From contig NZ_JAILWB010000026.1 of NCBI RefSeq assembly GCF_025699295.1, positions 1 through 64,000 of the forward strand: a DNA stretch of 64,000 nt, written 5' to 3'. Positions 8,302 through 15,464 of the stretch are shown one piece after another. This DNA comes from Hydrogenophaga sp. (GTDB lineage: Bacteria; Pseudomonadota; Gammaproteobacteria; Burkholderiales; Burkholderiaceae_C). The notes under the pieces were generated by a model, which was given only the letters and a program-made list of their open reading frames with translations, was not told the origin of the DNA and searched no databases. A program made the translations under genes and the position numbers. Within the stretch, counting starts at the first letter, position 1. Every line of letters starts with the position of its first letter.

Positions 8302-8805
8302 ATGACCGACGCCGACCGGCTTGCCCATCCCCTGCACCAGGCCGACCTGCTGCTGTACCGGCTCTACCGGCTGCACGTCACCGCCGGCCGGCTGGTCGTG
8401 CCCATGTGCGAGTCGGAGTTCGGCATCACGCGGCGCGAGTGGCGCCTGCTGTCGTTCCTGGCCGAGAGCGAAGGGGCGCTGTCGTCGCAACTGGCCGAGC
8501 ACGCCATGCTCGACCGCGCGCGCACCTCGCGCACGCTCACGCGGCTGGCGGCCAAGAAGCTGATCGTGCGCCAGCCCAGGCCGTCGGACCGGCGCGAGGT
8601 GCACGTCTACCTGAGCGAGCAGGGGCGGCGCCTGTACGACGCGATCTACCCGCGCGTGGTCGCCATCAACCGCGAACTGGTCGCGGGCCTGACGCACGAG
8701 CAGCGCCAGGTGCTCGACACGGTGGTGGACGCGCTGCAGGCGCAGGCCACCCGCATGGGGACGGCCGTGGCCGTGGCAGCTGCTCCGCGCGACGGCGGGA
8801 CGTAG
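8302..8805 (+). CDS. MarR family transcriptional regulator
   Basis: A 167-residue winged-helix regulator. It has an N-terminal dimerisation helix, a recognition helix in the segment LAEHAMLDRARTSRTL, and a wing with the family D-R-R motif (PSDRREVHVYLSEQG). The start at 8302 follows GAGAG with suitable spacing; upstream open sequence is antisense to the Bug gene and is not coding. It is divergent from the Bug/sulfatase/SulP/thioesterase run, so it is the natural candidate regulator of that run. Confidence 0.9.
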   Translation: MTDADRLAHPLHQADLLLYRLYRLHVTAGRLVVPMCESEFGITRREWRLLSFLAESEGALSSQLAEHAMLDRARTSRTLTRLAAKKLIVRQPRPSDRREVHVYLSEQGRRLYDAIYPRVVAINRELVAGLTHEQRQVLDTVVDALQAQATRMGTAVAVAAAPRDGGT

Positions 8806-8907
8806 CGGCGCGAAGCCGCCGCGTGTACGCGTATTTCCCGAGAAAATACCCTCCCGGGTTTTGCCGCCGCCCGCAACAATGGTGTGCCGTACCCCTTGAA
8901 GGACGCC

Positions 8908-8940
8908 ATGCCCAACCCCCGGTCAGTGAGGTCTTCGTGA
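8908..8940 (+). CDS. Possible 10-codon leader peptide coupled to the kinase gene
   Basis: An ATG at 8908, preceded by GAAGGA (8898-8903) at good spacing, opens a 10-codon frame (MPNPRSVRSS) that ends with TGA at 8938-8940. The stop overlaps the kinase's GTG start (8937-8939) as GTGA, the classic geometry for translational coupling. It may only be a device to bring ribosomes to a weak GTG start, or it may be chance. Confidence 0.3.
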   Translation: MPNPRSVRSS

Positions 8941-11402
8941 ACGCCCGCAGGCGCAACCTGGTCGCTCTGGTGGCCGCCATGACCTTGCTGGCCACCGGCT
9001 TTCTCTGGTGGCAGTCGGATCGCGCGCAGGCGCAGTTGCGTGAGCAGGTGCTGGCGCAGGCCGAGCAGCGCAGCCTGCAGCTGGCCGACGCCATGGGCGG
9101 CCAGGTCGAGGCACTCATCGCCAGCGTGGATGTGGCACTGCAGGACCTGCGCCGCGAGTGGCTGCTGGACCCCGAGGGCTTCGACCCGATGGCGCGCGTC
9201 GGCCTGGCCACCCTGCCACCGGGCATGGTCACGCACCTGTCGGTCGCCAATGCCGAGGGGCAGGTGGTGTACGACAGCCTGGGCATGCGGGGGCCTACCC
9301 ACGTGGGGGACCGCGAACACTTCCAGGCGCAGCGCAACGGCGGCGGGGTCGACCGCACCTACATCGGCAAGCCGGTGCATTCGCGCATCGCGAAGGAGTG
9401 GACCGTGGTCATCAACCGGCCGATCCTGCGCGACGGTCGTTTCGACGGCACGGTCAATCTGCTGGTGTCGACGACCTATCTCGCCGGGCGGCTGGCATCG
9501 CTGCAGCTCTCCGGCAAGGACGTTGTGAGCCTGATCGACCGGCGCGGCAATTTCCTGGCGCGCAGCCGTGACAACCTCAACGCCATGGCTTCGCGCGTGC
9601 CCTCGGACCGGCCCTACCTGATCCACCCCGAGCAGACCAGCGGCATTTACCACGTCAGCGGCCTGCTTGACGAAATTCCACGCACCTACGGCTGGCAGCG
9701 CCTGGCCAGTACCGGCCTGGTCATGGTGGTTGGCCTGGCTGACGAGTCCGTGCTGGCGCCACTGGCACCGGCCCTGGCCCGCAGCCGCGCGATCATGGCC
9801 CTGCTGTCGGTTCTGCTGGTGGCACTGGGCGGGGTGGTGATGGTGCTGCTGTCCCGCGTGGCCCGCCACGAGGCGGCGGTGGCCGCCAGCGAGGCCTTTC
9901 GCATCCGATTGTTCGAGAGTTCGCACGTGTCCACCGTGGTGATCGATGCACGGACCGAACGCTTCATCGACTGCAACCACGCGGCCTGTCGCATCTATGG
10001 CTACGCCGCGCGCGCGGACGTCCTGGGCAAGACGCCCGCGGACGTGTCGGCGGCGCGGCAGTACGACGGAACGCCTTCGATCGAGAAGGCGCGGGCCTAC
10101 ATGCGGCAGGCGCAACGCGACCGCGGCGTCGTGTTCGAGTGGCTGCACGAACGCCCCGACGGCACGCGGTGGGACGGCGAGGTGCACCTGATGAGCTTCG
10201 AGTCCGAGGGGCGCGTGCTGATGCAGTTCACCCTGCACGACATCACCGCGCGCAAGCGCGCCGAGGCCGCGCTGCGCGAGAGCGAGGCGCGCCTGAAGGA
10301 GGCGCAAGGCCTGGCGCGCATTGGCAACTGGCAGCGCGACCTGGTGGGCAACGTGCTTGCCTGGTCGGACGAGGTCTACCGCATCTACGAGATCGACCCG
10401 TCGCAGAAGCCTGCATTCCGGCAGATCCTGTCGATCGTGCATCCTGACGATCGCGAGCTTGTGACCTCGGTGTACAACGAATCCGTTCGCACGCGCCAGC
10501 CTTACGACGTGGTGCACCGGTTGCGCATGAGCGACGGGCGCATCAAACACGTGCGTCAGTGCGGATTTTCCCAGTACGAGGGAGACCGTGCGGTCCACAG
10601 CACGGGCACCGTGCAGGACATCACCGACCTGCGCAACGCGCAGGAGTCACTTCGACACCTCAACGAGGAGCTGGAACGCCGCGTGGCCGAACGCACGCAT
10701 GAGCTCTCCATCCTCAACCGCGAACTCGAGGCCTTCGCGTACAGCGTCTCGCACGACCTGCGCACGCCGCTGCGCAGCGTCGATGGCTATGCCAGCCTCT
10801 TGGCCGACGAGTTCGGCGCGGACCTCACGCCCGAGGGCCGATCCTATGTCGAGCGCATCCGCAAGTCGGCCCGTCGCATGGGGCAGCTGATCACCGACAT
10901 GCTGCGCCTGGCTCATCTCAACCGTGCTGAACTGCGGCACCAGCCCGTCAACCTGAGCGAGATGGCACGGCTCGTGGCGGCCGAACTCGCCGCCACCGCA
11001 CCCGACCGCCAGGTGAGCTGGCATATCGACGACGGCATGGCGGCGTTTGCGGACCAGGGGTTGATGCGCGTGGTGCTGCAGAACCTGCTGGGCAATGCCT
11101 GGAAGTACACCGCGCAGTCCGCCGACGCGGTGATTGCGTTCACCCAGCTTCCGCGCAGCGATGGCTTGCTGGAGTTCTGCGTGCGCGACAACGGCGCCGG
11201 GTTCGACATGACCTATGCAGGTCAGCTGTTCGAACCCTTCAAGCGCCTGCACGCGCACCACGAGTTCGAAGGCACGGGTGTTGGTCTGACCACCGTGCAG
11301 CGAGTGATCGAACGCCACGGCGGCTGGGTGCGCGGCGAGGGCGCGGTGGGCGAGGGCGCGGCATTCTTCTTCACGTTGCCCGCGCGGACTGCGGCACAAT
11401 AG
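8937..11402 (+). CDS. Membrane PAS-domain sensor histidine kinase
   Basis: An 821-residue kinase. A first membrane helix lies at about residues 8-26. A periplasmic sensor region of roughly 250 residues resembling a double-Cache fold follows (WTVVINRPI and related segments), then a second membrane helix at about 283-308. Two PAS domains come next (about 320-440 and 455-570; the second has the PAC-like IVHPDDREL), then a coiled coil. The dimerisation/phosphoacceptor motif is VSHDLRTP (His near 604), and an ATPase domain with N, G1 (DNGAGFD) and G2 (GTGVGLTT) boxes ends the protein. No response regulator is adjacent, so the partner is unknown. The start is GTG 8937, directly before the first membrane helix, with GAGG at 8928-8931. 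Confidence 0.87.
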   Translation: MNARRRNLVALVAAMTLLATGFLWWQSDRAQAQLREQVLAQAEQRSLQLADAMGGQVEALIASVDVALQDLRREWLLDPEGFDPMARVGLATLPPGMVTHLSVANAEGQVVYDSLGMRGPTHVGDREHFQAQRNGGGVDRTYIGKPVHSRIAKEWTVVINRPILRDGRFDGTVNLLVSTTYLAGRLASLQLSGKDVVSLIDRRGNFLARSRDNLNAMASRVPSDRPYLIHPEQTSGIYHVSGLLDEIPRTYGWQRLASTGLVMVVGLADESVLAPLAPALARSRAIMALLSVLLVALGGVVMVLLSRVARHEAAVAASEAFRIRLFESSHVSTVVIDARTERFIDCNHAACRIYGYAARADVLGKTPADVSAARQYDGTPSIEKARAYMRQAQRDRGVVFEWLHERPDGTRWDGEVHLMSFESEGRVLMQFTLHDITARKRAEAALRESEARLKEAQGLARIGNWQRDLVGNVLAWSDEVYRIYEIDPSQKPAFRQILSIVHPDDRELVTSVYNESVRTRQPYDVVHRLRMSDGRIKHVRQCGFSQYEGDRAVHSTGTVQDITDLRNAQESLRHLNEELERRVAERTHELSILNRELEAFAYSVSHDLRTPLRSVDGYASLLADEFGADLTPEGRSYVERIRKSARRMGQLITDMLRLAHLNRAELRHQPVNLSEMARLVAAELAATAPDRQVSWHIDDGMAAFADQGLMRVVLQNLLGNAWKYTAQSADAVIAFTQLPRSDGLLEFCVRDNGAGFDMTYAGQLFEPFKRLHAHHEFEGTGVGLTTVQRVIERHGGWVRGEGAVGEGAAFFFTLPARTAAQ

Positions 11403-11698
11403 GCCGTTCTCGACGGCAGCTCGGCCGCGCCCCCTGGCGTGCTGCGGTGCCGGCCCTTGCTGACAGCCCCGGAACTCATCACCCGCACGCGGGGTTTCAA
11501 GCCCGCCGCACACCGCGTGCACACTGGCTTGCCGGGCGCACCTGACACATCGGGCCACCGCCTCCGTCCTTTTCCTCACCACGGGCCTGTGCCCGCGCCC
11601 GCGCCTTCGATCCTGCACCGCAGGTCGAATTCCGCCGTTTCGCTATGGCGCAGCGACCGGCTGCGCGGAGCCACCGTCCACCTGAGAAGGCGCGTTAC
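11403..11698 (+). other. 296-bp non-coding leader before the MarC gene
   Basis: No supported gene lies here. It is GC-rich with several weak inverted repeats. The clearest is a hairpin GCGCAGC-GACCG-GCTGCGC (11648-11666), shortly before the ribosome site GAGAAGG (11684-11690) of the MarC gene. The length suggests a structured 5' leader, but I cannot match it to a known riboswitch class and see no terminator. Confidence 0.35.
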
Positions 11699-12379
11699 AT
11701 GACATTCGAACTGCTGCTGGCACTGGGCAAGAGTTTTCTTTTTGTCTTCGCCGCCCTGCTGCCGATCCTGAACCCGGCGGCCACCGCCCCGATCTTTCTC
11801 GGGCTGACCACCGGCGCGAGCCCGTCCACGCGCGCACTGCTGGCGCGGCGCATCGCGCGCAACATGTTCGCGCTCATGGTCGGATCGATGCTGATCGGCT
11901 CCTACGTGCTCGACTTCTTCGGCATCTCGTTGTCGATCGTGCGCGTGGGCGGTGGCCTCATCGTTGCATCGGCCGCCTGGCGCCTGCTCAATGCCAGCCA
12001 CGCCAGCGAGGACCGCCGCACCGCGCTGGCCGAGGCATTCACGCCCGAGCACGCGCGCAACCAGGCGTTCTACCCGCTGACATTTCCCGTCAGCTGCGGT
12101 CCGGGTTCGATCGCGGCGGCCATCACGGTAGGTGTCTCCCTGCACGACGACAGGCTCGCGATTTCGCTGGCCAACATGGGCGGCGGCGTGGTCGCGCTGT
12201 TCGCCATCGGGGTGGTGCTCTACCTCGCATTCCGCTACGCCCAGCGCCTGCTGCGGCCGCTGGGCGAGGCGGGCACCATGATCTTCCTGCGCCTGTCGGC
12301 CTTCATCCTGCTGTGCCTGGGCGTGCAGATCGTGTGGGACGGCGTGAGCGAGCTGCTGCGCGGGCTGCTCGCGGCCTAG
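11699..12379 (+). CDS. MarC family integral membrane protein
   Basis: A 226-residue protein with about six hydrophobic helices and the MarC/NAAT pattern: an N-terminal FAALLPILNPAATAPIFL helix and the central YPLTFPVSCGPGSIAAA motif characteristic of the family. Members sit in the inner membrane; their transport role is unsettled, despite the historical multiple-antibiotic-resistance name. The start at 11699 has GAGAAGG at 8-bp spacing. An upstream in-frame ATG at 11645 would add an arginine-rich leader inside the hairpin region and is less likely. Confidence 0.88.
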   Translation: MTFELLLALGKSFLFVFAALLPILNPAATAPIFLGLTTGASPSTRALLARRIARNMFALMVGSMLIGSYVLDFFGISLSIVRVGGGLIVASAAWRLLNASHASEDRRTALAEAFTPEHARNQAFYPLTFPVSCGPGSIAAAITVGVSLHDDRLAISLANMGGGVVALFAIGVVLYLAFRYAQRLLRPLGEAGTMIFLRLSAFILLCLGVQIVWDGVSELLRGLLAA

Positions 12380-12381
12380 GC

Positions 12382-12675
12382 TCACCTCAGCACATCGCGG
12401 ATCGAGGCGTCCTTGTCGAACTGCGCTTTTGCAAACGGGCACAGGGCGATGACCTTCGTGTGCGTCTCGCGCGTCCAGGCCACCAGCGCGTCCAGCAACT
12501 GGCGTCCCGCACCCTGGCCCTTGAGGCTCGCATCCACCTCCGTGTGGTCGATGATGATCAGGCTCGGGCTGGTGCGGCTGTAGGTCATCTCGGCCAGGCG
12601 TTGCCCGCCCTGCTGGATGTAGAAGGCGCCCTTCGAATCGCTTTCCTGGTGTTCGACGGAATGGGGTTGTGCCAT
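12382..12675 (-). CDS. Small GNAT acetyltransferase (YjdJ-like), paralog A
   Basis: A 97-residue minimal GNAT domain. The acetyl-CoA pyrophosphate loop is GQGAGRQLLDALV, followed by a conserved basic segment (CPFAKAQFDKD) that ends this small subfamily. Such one-domain proteins are stand-alone acetyltransferases with unknown targets. A close paralog lies directly upstream (12715-13002) with the same ending, KD/QDASIRDVL. The stop converges on the MarC stop with a 2-bp gap. Confidence 0.85.
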   Translation of the reverse strand: MAQPHSVEHQESDSKGAFYIQQGGQRLAEMTYSRTSPSLIIIDHTEVDASLKGQGAGRQLLDALVAWTRETHTKVIALCPFAKAQFDKDASIRDVLR

Positions 12676-12714
12676 GGCGGTGGGGGTGGTGGTGAAGAGG
12701 GAGGGGAACAGGTA

Positions 12715-13002
12715 TCAGGCGAGCACGTCGCGGATCGATGCATCCTGATCGAACCGGGCTTTCACGTAGGAGCAGACCGGGACGACCTTGTTGCCGGTGT
12801 CTCGTGCCCAGGCCACCATCGCGTCCTGCAACTGGCGCGCCACGCCCTGGCCTCTGAGGGCCGGGTCCACGAAGGTGTGGTCGACGACAACCAGCGACGG
12901 GCTGGTGCGGTGGTAGGTCATCTCGGCGATGCGCCGACCCTCGCGCTGCAGTTCGAAGCTGCCGCGAGAACCTGTCTCGTGGTGCCGGATGTCGGCTTGC
13001 AT
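12715..13002 (-). CDS. Small GNAT acetyltransferase (YjdJ-like), paralog B
   Basis: A 95-residue protein matching its neighbour throughout: SPSLVVVDHTFVDPALRGQG against SPSLIIIDHTEVDASLKGQG in the paralog. The acetyl-CoA loop is GQGVARQLQDAMV. The start at 13002 (MQADIRHHE) follows AAGGAA; open sequence reaching 13059 runs through a terminator-like palindrome and is not accepted. The tandem arrangement points to local duplication followed by divergence. Confidence 0.85.
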   Translation of the reverse strand: MQADIRHHETGSRGSFELQREGRRIAEMTYHRTSPSLVVVDHTFVDPALRGQGVARQLQDAMVAWARDTGNKVVPVCSYVKARFDQDASIRDVLA

Positions 13003-13020
13003 GGTGTTTTCCTTGAGGAC

Positions 13021-13048
13021 GGGGCCCGCAACACGTGTTGCGGGCCCC
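13021..13048 (-). terminator. Perfect 28-bp palindrome after the TRAP receptor gene
   Basis: Positions 13021-13048 form an uninterrupted perfect palindrome: 14-nt arms GGGGCCCGCAACAC and its exact complement, with no spacer. As RNA it would fold into a very stable GC stem with a small loop. It lies 24 bp past the TRAP receptor stop and 19 bp before the next gene, which fits a terminator. There is no T-run, so it may instead stabilise the 3' end, or be a protein site centred on CACGTG. Confidence 0.6.
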
Positions 13049-13072
13049 GCTGTTCGCACGGGTGCAGACCGG

Positions 13073-14155
13073 TCAGATCTTCGCCGACGTGATGTAGCTG
13101 TCGTAGCGCCACTCGGAGAAACGGCTCCACAGGATCTGGTCGCGCTGGAAGGCGCGCATGTCCTGGTGGATTTTCTTGAACTCCGGCGACTTGGCCTCGT
13201 GCGCGGCGAACACGGCCATCGAGGCCTTGAAGCCGGCGTCCATCACGGCCTTCGGAAAGGCCACGAGTTTGGTGCCACCAGCGACCAGGCGCTTGAGCGC
13301 GGCCGGGTTCTGTGCGTCGTACTTGGCGGTCATGTCGCGCGCGGCGACAGCGCCGGCGGCGCGCACGATGGCCTTGTTCTCTGCGGACAGCGCGTCGAAG
13401 GCCTTCTTGTTGATGAAGAACTCAAGCTCGGCGCCGCCTTCCCACCAGCCGGGGTAGTGGTAGAAGGGCGCGACCTTGTTGAAGCCCAGGCGCTCGTCGT
13501 CAAACGGGCCGACGAACTCGGTGGCGTCCAGCGTGCCTTTTTCCAGCGCCTGGTAGACCTCGCCCGCAGGCATGTTCTGCGCCACCACGCCGAGCGAAGC
13601 CATCGCCTCGCCGAACAGGCCGCCGCCCATGCGCATCTTCAGGCCCTTGAGGTCGGCCACGGTCTTGATTTCCTTGCGGTACCAGCCGCCCATCTGCGTG
13701 CCGGTGTTGCCTGCGCTCATCGAGACCATGTTGTACCTGGCGTAGAACGCATCCATGAGCTTGCGACCGTTGCCGTGCTCCATCCAGGCGTCCATGTGGC
13801 GAGCGTTCAGTCCGAAGGGCACGGCGCAACCGAAGGCGAAGATGGCGTCCTTGCCGGTGAAGTAGTAGGACGCGGTCTGCGCCATCTCGATCGTGCTGTC
13901 CTGCAGGGCGTCGACCACGCCAAAGGCGGGCACCAGGTCACCAGCGGGATGCACGGACACGTCGAACTTGCCACCCGAGAGGGCCTTGACGGTGTCGGCG
14001 AACTTCTCGGCCGAGCCGAAGATGGTGGGCAGCGACTTGGGGAAACTGGAGGCGAGGCGCCAGCGCACGGCAGCCTGGGCATGCACGGCGGGGGCGATGC
14101 CGGAAGTGAGAACGCCGGCGATGCCGGCGTTTTTGATCAGGGAACGACGATCCAT
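13073..14155 (-). CDS. TRAP transporter solute receptor, DctP type
   Basis: A 360-residue periplasmic receptor. The N-terminus (MDRRSLIKNAG, then a hydrophobic run to VHAQA) is a twin-arginine signal peptide. The mature part has the DctP/SiaP pattern, including WRLASSFPKSLPT near the start and the central LKMRMGGGLFGEAMASLG and TEFVGPFDDERLGF segments. Family members bind organic acids through a conserved Arg. No DctQ or DctM membrane partner is encoded nearby, so it is an orphan receptor. The start at 14155 opens directly on the Tat motif. Confidence 0.9.
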   Translation of the reverse strand: MDRRSLIKNAGIAGVLTSGIAPAVHAQAAVRWRLASSFPKSLPTIFGSAEKFADTVKALSGGKFDVSVHPAGDLVPAFGVVDALQDSTIEMAQTASYYFTGKDAIFAFGCAVPFGLNARHMDAWMEHGNGRKLMDAFYARYNMVSMSAGNTGTQMGGWYRKEIKTVADLKGLKMRMGGGLFGEAMASLGVVAQNMPAGEVYQALEKGTLDATEFVGPFDDERLGFNKVAPFYHYPGWWEGGAELEFFINKKAFDALSAENKAIVRAAGAVAARDMTAKYDAQNPAALKRLVAGGTKLVAFPKAVMDAGFKASMAVFAAHEAKSPEFKKIHQDMRAFQRDQILWSRFSEWRYDSYITSAKI

Positions 14156-14213
14156 TGAAAAACGACTCCTGGGATGAAAGCGGGAACGGAAAATGCCATC
14201 GACCCGTTGCGGG

Positions 14214-14238
14214 CGGGCGGGGCATGCTACCCCGTCCG
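14214..14238 (-). terminator. Hairpin between patatin and TRAP receptor genes
   Basis: CGGGCGGGG (14214-14222) and CCCCGTCCG (14230-14238) pair with one mismatch around a 7-nt loop. It lies in the 124-bp gap downstream of the patatin stop (14280). A T-run is missing, so intrinsic termination is only possible. Confidence 0.35.
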
Positions 14239-14279
14239 GTATGTCCATGTGCGTGTGCCGATATTTACCGGCAGGGCGC

Positions 14280-15377
14280 TCACCCGTGCAGCAAGGTCGC
14301 CAGGTCGAAGCTGCTGCGCTGCCCGAGATCGTGCCGGTGCTCGCGCAGCCAGCTGTCGGCCGCGTCCCGGCCCAGTGCATGCAATTGCGACAGGAACGAC
14401 CACTGCGTCTGCGTCTTGCTGCCCGCGCCCAGCGGTGCCAGAGAAGCGCCACCGTCGATCAGGTGCACGCGCAGGCGCTGCACACGCTGCAGCAGGGCGG
14501 GGCCGCCGGCCTGCGGCGCGTCGCCCGCCATCTGCTTCATCAGCGCCAGCGTGCGCAGTTCCTTGAGCAGGCTGGCATTGAAGGTCACTTCATTGACGCG
14601 GTCGAGGATGTCGCTCGCGCTCGTGGGAACGCTCTCGCGCTGCATGGGGTTGATCTGCACCAGCAGCAGGTCGTCGGCACGGGTCTCGTTGACCAGCGGC
14701 AGCAGCGACGGGTTGCCGGCATAGCCGCCGTCCCAGTAGGCTTCACCGTCAATCTCCACCGCCTGGAACAGCAAGGGCAGGCAGGCTGATGCCAGTACCA
14801 TGTCGGCGGTGAGTTCGTGCTGGCCAAAGATGCGCAGGGCGCCGGTGCGCACCTGCGTGGCCGCAACGAACAGCTGCGTCTTGTGGCAGCGGCCCACGCT
14901 GTCGAAGTCGATCGTCTCCAGCAGGATGTCGCGCAGCGGGTTGAGGTTGAGCGGGTTGAGCTGGTAGGGCGAGAGCTGCTGCCCGAACGCGTCGGCGGCG
15001 CGGCGCATCGGTTCGGTCCAGGGTTTGATCCAGGGCGCGAGCCAGTCGTTGGCCGGACCCATCAGGGCGCCCAGCGCGCTGGTCTGCAGGCGGTGAAAGG
15101 GCGAGAGCTCGGCCACGCGGGTCCAGAACTGGCGCAGCACGCGCTGAGCACCTTCGCGCCCGCCGTCCATGAGGCCGGCGGCCAGGGCCACGGCGTTCAT
15201 GGCGCCGGCGCTGGTGCCACTGATGGCGGTGATCTCCAGCGTCTCGTCTTCCAGAAGGCGGTCGAGCACGCCCCAGGTGAAGGCGCCGTGCGAGCCGCCG
15301 CCTTGCAGCGCGAGATCGACAGGGCGAATACCGGGGCGGGGCGTGCGGGCGGTGCGGGAGCGAGCGGAGGATGGCAT
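14280..15377 (-). CDS. Patatin-like phospholipase
   Basis: A 365-residue patatin-fold serine lipase. The oxyanion glycine loop is QGGGSHG (25-31), the nucleophile elbow GTSAG (54-58, Ser56), and the dyad Asp is in DGGYAG near residue 216. All catalytic elements are present, so it should hydrolyse membrane or storage lipids. No signal peptide is seen; the N-terminus is Arg/Ser-rich. The start at 15377 is the first ATG in register; the much longer open frame upstream is antisense to dinG. It is divergent from dinG. A second, different patatin gene lies at 18461. Confidence 0.88.
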   Translation of the reverse strand: MPSSARSRTARTPRPGIRPVDLALQGGGSHGAFTWGVLDRLLEDETLEITAISGTSAGAMNAVALAAGLMDGGREGAQRVLRQFWTRVAELSPFHRLQTSALGALMGPANDWLAPWIKPWTEPMRRAADAFGQQLSPYQLNPLNLNPLRDILLETIDFDSVGRCHKTQLFVAATQVRTGALRIFGQHELTADMVLASACLPLLFQAVEIDGEAYWDGGYAGNPSLLPLVNETRADDLLLVQINPMQRESVPTSASDILDRVNEVTFNASLLKELRTLALMKQMAGDAPQAGGPALLQRVQRLRVHLIDGGASLAPLGAGSKTQTQWSFLSQLHALGRDAADSWLREHRHDLGQRSSFDLATLLHG

Positions 15378-15464
15378 GCGGGGGTCATCGGCGTTCTGGC
15401 ATGGCATTGCACCATGGCCAGCGTGCACCGTCTGGGACAATCGGCCTTTGCCCTTTCGACGCGC

